Shown piece after piece: positions 47,230 through 54,457 of a stretch of 64,000 nucleotides of DNA. Each line of letters starts with the position of its first letter. The stretch's first letter is position 1. The DNA comes from Sinorhizobium sp. 8-89 (GTDB lineage: Bacteria > Pseudomonadota > Alphaproteobacteria > Rhizobiales > Rhizobiaceae). Position numbers and translations under genes: made by a program. The notes beneath the pieces were generated by a model. The model did no database searches and was not told the origin of the DNA. It was given only the letters and a program-made list of their open reading frames with translations. The stretch covers positions 87,937 to 151,936 of the forward strand of contig NZ_JASKLR010000011.1 of NCBI RefSeq assembly GCF_030124325.1, given 5' to 3'.

Positions 47230-47322
47230 GCTGCGTTTCCTTAGATCGATTTAACGAAACATGCAGCATTTCAAAGCGCCACAGCGTCCTTTGCGCATCT
47301 GATAAGACGCACGGCGCTGCAG
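47230..47322 (-). repeat. Sinorhizobium intergenic mosaic element (ABC-type), copy 2
   Basis: Read on the minus strand it gives CTGCAGCGCCGTGCGTC, CGCAAAGGACGCTGTGGCGC and TGCTGCATGTTTCG, clearly related to copy 1. The ends are more diverged. Confidence 0.72.
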
Positions 47323-47328
47323 CCGAAA

Positions 47329-47646
47329 TCAGGCGGCAAATCGGCCCGCGGCGGGGCGTTTCTTATAGCCTGCCATCCAGAGCAGCAGGGCGAGTACCAG
47401 GAGCACCGCGAAGGCGGGTCGGGCGAGCAGCCATTGCAGCCCCGCCAACCAGATTGCCGGCCCGGCATCCGTGCGCTGCAGGGCGTGCACCCAGTTGAGC
47501 GCATCCGGGCCGAGGGCGGATATGGCATCGGCGAGCGAGGTCATCGCCGGCGCCGAAGCCGCAACCGACTGGATCGCGTCAACGGTCCCGACGAGCACGG
47601 CCACCGTAAGCACGAGAAAGCTTGCAAGCCTCAGCAGCAACCGCAT
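47329..47646 (-). CDS. Hypothetical small membrane protein
   Basis: The product is 105 aa with an N-terminal hydrophobic helix (about 5-22, possibly a signal anchor) and a C-terminal one (about 78-95), followed by a basic tail KKRPAAGRF. A Trp-rich middle (NWVHALQRTDAGPAIWLAGLQWLL) lies between. No family is recognised. The ATG at 47646 precedes MRLLLRLASFLVL; AGGACGAAG stands before it. Confidence 0.65.
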   Translation of the reverse strand: MRLLLRLASFLVLTVAVLVGTVDAIQSVAASAPAMTSLADAISALGPDALNWVHALQRTDAGPAIWLAGLQWLLARPAFAVLLVLALLLWMAGYKKRPAAGRFAA

Positions 47647-47815
47647 CTTCGTCCTTTCGGCCGCCGTGGCCGCTACGCTCCAGATACGCGCCCGACACGC
47701 GTTTGTCCGGTCAACTACGCTTATGCGCCAAGAGATAAGCGCCGCAAGTTGCGAGCGCAATGGTCGACTTCGCCGACGTCATTTCGCAAGATGTCAATAA
47801 ACTGTCAGAAACCAG

Positions 47816-47845
47816 TTGATCCCGAGCAGATCATCGGTATATATC
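47816..47845 (+). promoter_or_regulatory. Promoter of the tRNA-Ser gene
   Basis: TTGATC (47816-47821) and TATATATC (47838-47845) have 16-18 bp between them, depending on the hexamer chosen. They lie about 90 bp before the tRNA. A short GC hairpin (CCGCCGG / CCGGCG) follows in the leader. Confidence 0.55.
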
Positions 47846-47933
47846 GCGCCCGTCCGCCGGTTCGTCCGGCGCACGCCAGTGGAGCTTCGCTCTTCCCCCA
47901 TCCAGCCGGACTGACCATCGGCTGTTTAAGGAT

Positions 47934-48023
47934 GGACAGGTGGCCGAGTGGTTGAAGGCGCACGCCTGGAACGCGTGTATACGTGAAAGCGTATCGAGGG
48001 TTCGAATCCCTCTCTGTCCGCCA
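47934..48023 (+). tRNA. tRNA-Ser (anticodon GGA)
   Basis: The 90-nt gene includes an encoded CCA. The acceptor GGACAGG pairs with TCTGTCC, the D arm contains GGCCGAGTGG, the anticodon stem-loop is CACGC-CTGGAAC-GCGTG with GGA in the loop, and a long class-II variable arm is followed by the T arm GAGGGTTCGAATCCCTC. It decodes UCC/UCU serine codons. Its 3' end is the likely attachment site for the adjoining integrase. Confidence 0.96.
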
Positions 48024-48193
48024 TCAGCTTCTCCCGCGACCTCCGATAGACACTCATGACGCCCTGATTTGCGGCCCTCTCTCATGCTTTGTGTTTTCCA
48101 CAGGTTCCCACTGATATCGATCGAAACCCACGCAAAAGCGGGTACCGATGCGGGTATCAAAAGGGAAAATGCGGGTATCACTGGGGCGCAAGA

Positions 48194-49468
48194 GTGCTTA
48201 CGGACACAAAGGTAAAGAACGCCAAGAAGGCGGAAAAAGCGTACAAGCTCACCGACGGTGGCGGACTTCACCTCTACGTGACCACTACCGGCACCAAGAG
48301 TTGGAGATTGCGGTACTATCACGACGGCAAGGAGAAGGTCCTCGTCATCGGAAACTATCCCGGTGTGTCGCTCGTCGAGGCGCGTAACGAACGTGAAAAA
48401 GCGAAGGAGGTCCTCAAGTCCGACCGCGATCCTGGCGTCGTCAAAAAGGTTGAGAAGCTCGTAGGCAAGAAGCAGGCGACCGACACCTTCGAGGTCATTG
48501 CGCGCGAGTGGCACGAGCTGCAAAACCGCGTTGGGTCGAAAGGCACGCGGCCGACGTTCTCGACTCGCTGGTCAAGGACGTATTCCCCATCATCGGGGAG
48601 ATGCCGATCCGCGACATCGATGCGCCGACCGTGCTGGCGGTTCTCCGGATCGTCGAGAAACGTGATGCCAAGGAAACTGCGCGACGAATCTGGCAGCGGA
48701 TTTCATCCATCTTCGTCTACGCCATCGCATCAGGCAGGGCTAACCAAGATCCAGCCAGCGTCGTTCGGGAAGCAATGGCGCCCATGAAGAAGGGGCGGCA
48801 GCCAGCCATTACCGATATCGACAAGGCCCGCGAAATGTTGCTGGCGGCATGGTCCACGCCGTCGCATCCTGTGACAAAGCTCGGACTGCGGATGCTGGTC
48901 CTGACAGCAGTACGCCCCGGAACGCTGATCTCCACGCCCTGGACGGAGTGGAACGTTCTGGACGAGGATGATCCGTTTGGGTGATACCGGCGGTCCGCAT
49001 GAAGCTCAAGCTGCAGCATAAGGACGACGAGGAACGCGATCATCTCGTTCCGATGCCCAGCCAGGCGATGGAAACCATGAAGGTTTTGCGTTCACTCACA
49101 GGGAGGGGTCCATTCGTCTTGCCGAACGGCCGTCACGCGCACAAACACATGTCCGAAAATGGTCTCGGCTACCTTCTGAACCGCGCCGGGTACCATCACA
49201 AGCACGTACCGCTCGGGTTCCGCTCGACGTTCTCAACCAACATGAATGAGCTGTATCCGGCCGATCGTCAGATAATCGACCTGATGCTTGCGCACACACC
49301 GAAGGACAAGGTGGAGGGCGCCTATACCGCGCCGAGCACCTCGAGCGCCGCAAAGAGCTCGCGCAGCTTTGGGCGGATCTGATTCTAGTGGACATGCCTT
49401 CCGCCGACGAGCTCCTCCACGGCCCGAGGAAAAATCTCAAGGCAATTCAGACCATATTTTCAGAGTGA
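48194..49468 (+). pseudogene. Tyrosine integrase (P4/DUF4102 type), three frameshifts
   Basis: The GTG start gives [28 protein letters not shown], the arm-type DNA-binding domain. The frame is lost at the AAAA of 48522-48525, at about 48975 (CCGTTT) and at about 49325 (TATACC). Each break is fixed by adding one base, which would restore roughly 420 aa ending EGAY-(N)RAEHLERRKELAQLW. The first catalytic Arg (TAVRPG) and the Tyr (EGAY) survive, but the HxxR box reads VPLGFR with Leu instead of His. The enzyme should be dead. It lies 170 bp after tRNA-Ser and marks the left end of the island. Confidence 0.92.
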
Positions 49469-50096
49469 AAAGCCAGACGACGAGGATGATGGTCGCCGCC
49501 GCGACGACTCGAGCTTGCGGCCGCGCCGCTTCTTGGAAGTGACGCAACCTAATTCGGTCTGCGAAGTGTTTCAGCCCTCCCTACTGTGATTGGGCAGAAC
49601 CCGGCCATTGGATCCGCACCTGAAAGCAGTGTGCCTGAGGGACGTGGAGAATGACCGATCGCGTTGGCTGTCAGGCGACCGCCTTCGGCATTCGTTTGGA
49701 ACAGGGTGTGTCGGTCAAATTCGATCAGAGTGTATAGACGGACGCGTGCGCGAAGATAAGTCGACGCTACGGCAATCTCGAAAAGAGATGGGAAACGCGA
49801 CAGCAAAGGAAAATCGATTAAACAGAAATAATAGCGAAAAATTTCTGAGTAGAAAATTGATTTGAAACACACCGAACGTCATGACGTGCGTGATGAGACT
49901 TAGTTAATCACTACCGATACTTGGAAACTATCGATAGTAATGAGTTCGGAAAATCTGCGTCCGTCTGACGGAAATTTAAATGATATTAGCTTCCGTTTGG
50001 CGGGTTTTGGATATTAATTCAGATGGTTAATAGTCAATGAACAGTCGACTGTTCGAAGAGATCTGCCGCGACTTGATGCGGCAAAGCTATCCGGAT
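49469..50096. other. Gene-poor, AT-rich stretch of the island
   Basis: No supportable gene was found. Composition drops in GC from about 49,780 to 50,030. Perfect short palindromes occur at 49876-49887 (ACGTCATGACGT) and 49927-49938 (ACTATCGATAGT). Weak open frames here show no recognisable protein. Confidence 0.6.
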
Positions 50097-50198
50097 TTAC
50101 GTCCCGTAATGAAGAGACGCAGCGGGCTGCCGCAGTTCGGTGTAGACGTCGAAGAGTTCCAGCAGACGCTTCTGGATGGAGAATTGTTCGTCCGTCAT
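50097..50198 (-). CDS. Possible 33-aa small protein
   Basis: A short frame beginning MTDEQFSIQKRLLELFDVYTEL has an amphipathic, protein-like composition and ends LHYGT. The ribosome site is weak (GGACGCAG). The frame remains open upstream to 50357 with less convincing residues. It could be a remnant. Confidence 0.3.
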   Translation of the reverse strand: MTDEQFSIQKRLLELFDVYTELRQPAASLHYGT

Positions 50199-50286
50199 CT
50201 GCGTCCAACTTGACAGGATGGCCGCGGGAGCGCGGCAACAGGAAGTCAAATCATCGTCGCAGAGTCGTCGAGCCTCCCGAAATGAC

Positions 50287-50320
50287 GAAGGGCGCTCGAC
50301 ACGTTCGGGGAGCGCCCTTC
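50287..50320. terminator. Hairpin downstream of the Cys-rich small gene
   Basis: Arms GAAGGGCGCTC / GAGCGCCCTTC (11 bp, 12-base loop) lie 34 bases past the stop of the minus-strand gene at 50354. There is no clear U-run on that side, so termination is only probable. Confidence 0.5.
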
Positions 50321-50353
50321 GGACGCGCAACAGAGTTCCATCGCTGCAGGCAG

Positions 50354-50605
50354 TCATCGATTACGGGTAGTGAGCGATAGATGGGGGAAGGGCGTCGGCA
50401 ACTCAAGACCGTCCAAGGCATCGATTCCGCGAACAGACAAGCCGAGGCACGCATCGCAAATGCCGCAGCCGTCGTCGTCCATCGGCTGGTCGGCCCGCTC
50501 GCAACAGAGGCAGACGACAGAGCATCGGAGCCGGCCATTGTTTCCGCTCGGCACCACGATTTCGGCCATATCTTCCGACACGATATTGATGACGACTTCC
50601 TTCAT
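50354..50605 (-). CDS. Small Cys-rich (zinc-ribbon-like) protein
   Basis: The product is 83 aa. It has an N-terminal beta-like segment (KEVVINIVSEDMAEIVVPSG), then a cysteine cluster CSVVCLCCERADQP...CGICDACLG that could bind zinc through CxxC-type pairs, and a Pro-rich end. AGAAGCGG lies before the ATG at 50605. I do not recognise the family. It is one of the few apparently intact genes in this decayed part of the island. Confidence 0.55.
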   Translation of the reverse strand: MKEVVINIVSEDMAEIVVPSGNNGRLRCSVVCLCCERADQPMDDDGCGICDACLGLSVRGIDALDGLELPTPFPHLSLTTRNR

Positions 50606-50908
50606 CGCCCGCTTCTCCGTTGACCTCCTCGTGAAAAGATAAGAGCCGCGGGGCGCTTTGCAATGGCGAGCGCTCGCGAGATCACGGACGCTTTCCAGAA
50701 GGAATGGACTCTCCCGCCTCCCGCATGCTGTTCTGGAGTTCGGACGGATTGGGTAGGGCGTATGAATGGGATTCTCGGCGCGCGCGACGCGCACGCCTGA
50801 TCAGGCTTGCCGCGGCGGCGGTAGCGATCAGCGCGTCAGCAGTAACGGTGCCCGCGCGGTACTGCTGACGGCCGCACCGATCTGACATCATCATCGAGAG
50901 GACGATCG
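50606..50908. other. Intergenic region with an 11-bp inverted repeat
   Basis: No gene is supported. At 50834-50870 the arms CGTCAGCAGTA / TACTGCTGACG form a perfect stem with a 15-base loop, 38 bases before the DUF1810 start. Confidence 0.5.
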
Positions 50909-51347
50909 ATGGCAGAGGACGATCCTTTTCGAGCTTTCTCGCTTCGTTGCAGCACAAGACCTCGTCTTCGAGACGGTCCTTGGTGAGCTCAGGGCCGGAC
51001 GCAAAGAAATCCCCTGGATGTGGTTCATCTTCCCGCAATTGCGTGCGCTTGGACCTCCCACCGCGAACTTCTACGGCATCGGCTCTGTCGAGGAGGCTCG
51101 GGCTTATCTCCGACATCCCGTGCTTGCCGATAGATTGGCGCGGGCGGTCAATGCGGTCCTCGGGGCATCTGACCGTTCCGCCCATGAGATTTTCGGCTCG
51201 CCCGACAATCTGAAATTCCGCTCGTCGATGACGCTGTTCAGCGAAGCTGCCGCGGAGGACGGGGAAGGATTCCGGCTCGCTCTGGAGCGTTTCTTTGCCG
51301 GCGAACCAGATCATCGTACCCTCGAACTCATAGGCGGCGGCAACTAG
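50909..51347 (+). pseudogene. DUF1810 family protein, frameshifted near the N-terminus
   Basis: The start is ATG GCA GAG GAC GAT CCT TTT. One T too many at 50926-50929 throws the frame; removing it gives MAEDDPF-ELSRFVAAQDLVFETVLGEL and continues through MWFIFPQLRALG, HPVLADRL and SAHEIFGSPDNLKFRSSMTLF to 51347. The restored length of about 145 aa is the family norm. An internal ATG at 51018 could still give a 109-aa fragment lacking the first helix. The function of DUF1810 is unknown. Confidence 0.85.
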
Positions 51348-51370
51348 CCGCCGCGTCCCACAAAGGTCGA

Positions 51371-51574
51371 TTAGATCGCGCGAACGTCTTCCGCTTTCGA
51401 CTTTCCGGTCTTGCGATCCTGACCGATATCGTAGCTTACCTTCGCGCCATCTCTCAGAGGCCCGGCCGACAGCACCGCCGAGACATGGACAAACACATCC
51501 TACCCGCCATTGTCGGGCGTGATGAAGCCAAAGCCCTTGTCCTGATTGAAGAATTTGACGGTGCCGGTCGCCAT
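51371..51574 (-). pseudogene. Cold-shock protein (CspA family) with in-frame amber codon
   Basis: The frame reads MATGTVKFFNQDKGFGFITP and then DNGG, TAG, DVFVHVSAVLSAG, to a normal end at EDVRAI. RNP1 (KGFGFI) and RNP2 (VFVHV) are both intact. The only lesion is TAG at codon 25 (51500-51502), where the family usually has Lys, so a single AAG-to-TAG change is the simplest history. The gene would otherwise encode a 67-aa single-stranded nucleic-acid-binding chaperone. It is convergent with the DUF1810 remnant. Confidence 0.88.
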
Positions 51575-51747
51575 GATGATCCTCGTGAACTGAGCGGCGT
51601 TCGCGCCGCCAGCGGATCATAATCGTCACGGGGAACGCTGCAACGGAGTAGCCGGGACCTATCGTGGGGTCGCGGGAACAACAATCCTGCGCGCGGGTTT
51701 TCGACTTCCGTGCAAGGATCTCCTGATGGGATGGATTGAGGTCGATT

Positions 51748-52373
51748 ATGGCGGCTGACAAGCTCTCAACCTACAAGAAGAAGCGGGGTTTCAAGCAGAC
51801 CCAGGAACCCATCGGCGCGGCCGCCGTCAAACCGTCGAACCGGCTTCGCTTCATCATCCAGAAACATGACCCGACGCGCCTTCACTACGATCTTCGCCCG
51901 AAACTCGACGGCGTGTTCAAGTCCTGGGCGGTGACGATCACATGCAGCCCCTTGCCGCCCGTGGTCTTGCAGAAGCTTGACGCCGTTCGCCGTAGCGCGC
52001 GCAAGCCGCTTTCATGGGCCGAGGCAAAAGGCTTCGCCCATGACGTCTGCCAAGAGATGCCCCGCGACAACCCAGATCTTTATCTCATCAAAATGATCAA
52101 GAGCCTGCGGGACGGCTGCATCTTCCTCGACTATCTGCGCAATGATCGCAGGGCGACCGCCGTGGCACCCCTGTCGCCGCGCGCGCGGCCGGGTGTCACC
52201 GTGCCGATGCCACTCACCTGGACGCAGGTCCAATCCTATCTCGACCCGAAGCGCTTTACCGTCCGCACCGTCCCGGCGCTTCTGGCGAAGGCAAGCGGGA
52301 GGATTACTGCGATGGACAGCGCCCGCTTGAGCAGGCCATCAAGCGGCTTGGCAAGGATAAGGCTGCCGCATGA
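51748..52373 (+). pseudogene. ligD: DNA ligase D (LigD) remnant with large deletion and internal inversion
   Basis: The first 56 codons are the start of the LigD 3'-phosphoesterase domain (YKKKRGFKQTQEP, KPSNRLRFIIQKHD, RLHYDLRPKLDGVFKSWAVT). From about 51991 the sequence is the C-terminus of the LigD polymerase domain (WAEAKGFAHDVC, DLYLIKMIKSLRDG, FLDYLRNDRRATAVAPLSPR, LDPKRFTVRTVP). The rest of the phosphoesterase domain, the ligase domain and most of the polymerase domain are missing. Between the two parts, 51930-51980 encodes SFCKTTGGKGLHVIV on the minus strand, a polymerase-domain motif that is therefore inverted. A small deletion near 52298 shifts the last 25 codons. No ku gene is nearby. 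Confidence 0.88.
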
Positions 52374-52410
52374 CATTTGAATCGCAGGGCGCGGAGACCA
52401 AACAAAAAGA

Positions 52411-52788
52411 ATGAAGAAGTCCAACATACCCATCGAACAGCTCACGCGCCTTCGCCGGATACGCGGACTGGCGCGGCTGATGGATACGGCGCTCCGAATT
52501 CCCGGTACACGCATGTCGCTCGGAGCCGACTCGGTCCTTGGCCTGATCCCCGGCGTCGGCGATTTTGCGGCCGCCGCCGTCAGTCTCATCATCGTCAACG
52601 AGGCTCGGCGTCTCGGCGTGCCGAACGACAAGCTCGTCAAGATGCTGGTCAATGTCGGTTTTGACACGGTTGCGGGAAGTGTGCCGGTGCTTGGCGATGT
52701 CTTCGACGTCTAGTTCAAATCCAATCGCCGCAATCTTCAGCTTGTTCTGGATCACTTCGGCCTCGATCATGCCGACCTCGACCGGTAA
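52411..52788 (+). pseudogene. DUF4112 protein with premature amber codon
   Basis: The frame MKKSNIPIEQLTRLRRIRGLARLMD, LGADSVLGLIPGVGDFAAAAVSLII, VGFDTVAGSVPVLGDVFDV is the DUF4112 domain. It meets TAG at 52711-52713, then continues in frame with FKSNRRNLQLVLDHFGLDHADLDR to TAA at 52786. Family members normally have Tyr at the amber position. The truncated 100-aa product keeps the hydrophobic hairpin, so residual activity cannot be excluded. The function is unknown. Confidence 0.85.
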
Positions 52789-53200
52789 CGCCGGTCAGCT
52801 GCGATTGCCGAGCGTGGCGATATCGAACACCGCGGCATTGTCCTGGATTTCGCGTAGGTCCTTAACATAAGCTTCGAAGACTCTTAACCAACGTAATAGC
52901 CAAGGGATCAGAGGCTTAGGTATAGCGGGCGACGAGCCGACGGTTCGATTCCCTTCAAGGCGAGGGATCGGAATCGACATCCCGGACTGGCGGTATGTTG
53001 CCGGATTCCGATCGTCTCAGTCGGGTGGAAAGTTCACATTGCTGCCGTCGAGCTGAACGCGCAGAGACCGCCATAACCGGGCGTTCCTGGCTTCTCCGCT
53101 GAGGACGCAGCCTCGCAGAGGCCCTCCACCAGCCCGTCGACAGAGCGGACGCGCGTGTCGCCTCAAATGCGCCGGCACCAGACCCTGCGCCGAGCAGAGC
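52789..53200. other. Non-coding or degraded stretch
   Basis: No gene is supported in these 412 bases. Short open frames on the minus strand have no recognisable domain. A piece resembling a tRNA T-arm (GGTTCGATTCCC near 52943) lacks the rest of a tRNA. Confidence 0.55.
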
Positions 53201-53470
53201 TCAGCCTTGCTCCAAAAGTTCCTGCGCCAACTCTTCCCATTCCTCATCAAGCGTTAAGATTGACGGTGCGACGCCGCAGCGGCGATACCAATATTCTGCG
53301 TTCGATTGATCGCCTTCCTTGCGATGGAGGTAGGCATGCACACGCATGTCCGCCGTCCAGCTCGCTGTCTCGAGTGTCTGCAATTTTAGCTTTCTAGCTA
53401 AATTGCTCCGGTGCCAAAGGTTGGCAGGGGTGTGAAGCCTTTCGCCACCCGAGGCCTCCGTAGGGGCCAC
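53201..53470 (-). CDS. Hypothetical small protein, possibly a C-terminal fragment
   Basis: The last 50 residues (MRVHAYLHRKEGDQSNAEYWYRRCG, LDEEWEELAQELLEQG) look like a conserved rhizobial protein end: His and Trp/Tyr in a HAYLHRKEGD-YWYRR pattern seen in small hypothetical proteins. The first 40 residues look random, so the true start may be the Met of MRVHAYL or the N-terminus may be lost. Confidence 0.4.
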   Translation of the reverse strand: MAPTEASGGERLHTPANLWHRSNLARKLKLQTLETASWTADMRVHAYLHRKEGDQSNAEYWYRRCGVAPSILTLDEEWEELAQELLEQG

Positions 53471-53803
53471 GTCCGCGGATCGTACTTGAGGCGACGGTTC
53501 GAACGCGCGACGTCGGCACTGAGGGCATGCGACTAGTAGCGCAGACCGAACAAATGAATTCCGGTTGGCCGCAATGTGCGCTCCTGCTCAGGCAACCCAC
53601 GCCAGCAGCGCCCCTGGCTCTAAGCTCATCCCCGAGAAAGTGTCAAAACGGCCCGAAAAACGGATGTATGCTTCGACAGATGAACCGTTTTGCGAGAACC
53701 CGACGTTCGACGAGGTCTGCATTCGCATCACCTCACGGGTGGGCCTTTCCAAGCGGCCGTGGAGAGTTACATATGTGACATCGTCGTGATCTTGGCCGCC
53801 ATC
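53471..53803. other. Upstream region of the AttEFGH-like operon
   Basis: No gene is seen. AT-richer bases lie at 53765-53785 (TTACATATGTGAC). An operon promoter is expected here, but no confident -35/-10 pair was found. Confidence 0.4.
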
Positions 53804-54457
53804 GTGATCGCTCTTCGCAATCTTAGGAAATCCTATGAGACTGCCGAAGGGCGGCTTGAAGTGTTGAGAGGGATCAATCTCGATCTCGGCGCGGGAGAGA
53901 GCGTTGCCCTGATAGGGGAGTCTGGTAGCGGAAAGAGCACCCTCCTGCATCTCGTCGCCTGCCTCGACCGCCCGGACTCAGGCGAGATCGTGGTCGGGGG
54001 TCGAGACATCTCCAAGCTGAATGACCGGGAACGCGCCGCCTACAGACGGGCAGAAGTCGGCCTCGTATTTCAGCAGTTCAACCTTATCCCCTCGCTAGAC
54101 GTGGCCGCGAACCTCGCTTTCCACGCCAAGCTCGCGGGACGTCACGATTCAGCGTGGGAAAATGAACTCGTGGAGCGCCTTGAAATCGGGGCATTGCTGA
54201 CGAGATATCCCGAGCAGCTTTCCACGGGACAGCAGCAGCGGGTGGCAATCGGACGAACCCTTGCCGCGCGTCCCGGCTTGGTTCTGGCGGACGAGCCTAC
54301 AGGAAACCTAGACGAGGCCAACGGAGACGCTGTCCTGGAACTGATGCTTTCGCTTTCGAAGGGAACCGGATCGACGCTGCTCCTGGTGACACATTCGCAA
54401 AGACTGGCGGACAGGCTCGACCGGCAGGTGCATTTGCGGTCGGGGAAGATAGAATGA
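53804..54457 (+). CDS. ABC transporter ATPase (LolD/MacB/AttE-like)
   Basis: The roughly 217-aa ATPase reads LRNLRKSYETAEGRLEVLRGINLDL, Walker A GESGSGKST, Q-loop VFQQFNLIPSL, signature LSTGQQQRV, Walker B LVLADEPTGNLDE and a switch His (VTHSQ). The GTG at 53804 fits the usual family start; a GTG at 53786 is possible and neither has a clear ribosome site. Its stop overlaps the permease start (ATGA). The gene order ATPase - FtsX-type permease - AttH-like protein resembles Agrobacterium attEFGH. Export or lipoprotein-type extraction, rather than import, is likely. Confidence 0.9.
   Translation: MIALRNLRKSYETAEGRLEVLRGINLDLGAGESVALIGESGSGKSTLLHLVACLDRPDSGEIVVGGRDISKLNDRERAAYRRAEVGLVFQQFNLIPSLDVAANLAFHAKLAGRHDSAWENELVERLEIGALLTRYPEQLSTGQQQRVAIGRTLAARPGLVLADEPTGNLDEANGDAVLELMLSLSKGTGSTLLLVTHSQRLADRLDRQVHLRSGKIE

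Noticed and set aside
49549..49872. Open frames on both strands in the AT-rich segment
   Set aside because: No ribosome site, domain or plausible composition. They probably arise by chance.
50682..51761. A 359-codon minus-strand frame over the DUF1810 and cold-shock region
   Set aside because: It runs through both remnants in other frames, contains cold-shock pieces only out of frame, and has no domain of its own.
51371..52788. Amber codons as evidence for recoding (pyrrolysine or read-through)
   Set aside because: Neighbouring genes are broken by frameshifts, no downstream structure is apparent and neither family is known to use recoding. Ordinary decay is simpler, although the pattern is listed as a finding to check.
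52943..52956. T-arm-like GGTTCGATTCCC suggesting a second tRNA or attachment site
   Set aside because: No acceptor, D or anticodon arm surrounds it, and it does not match the 3' end of tRNA-Ser.
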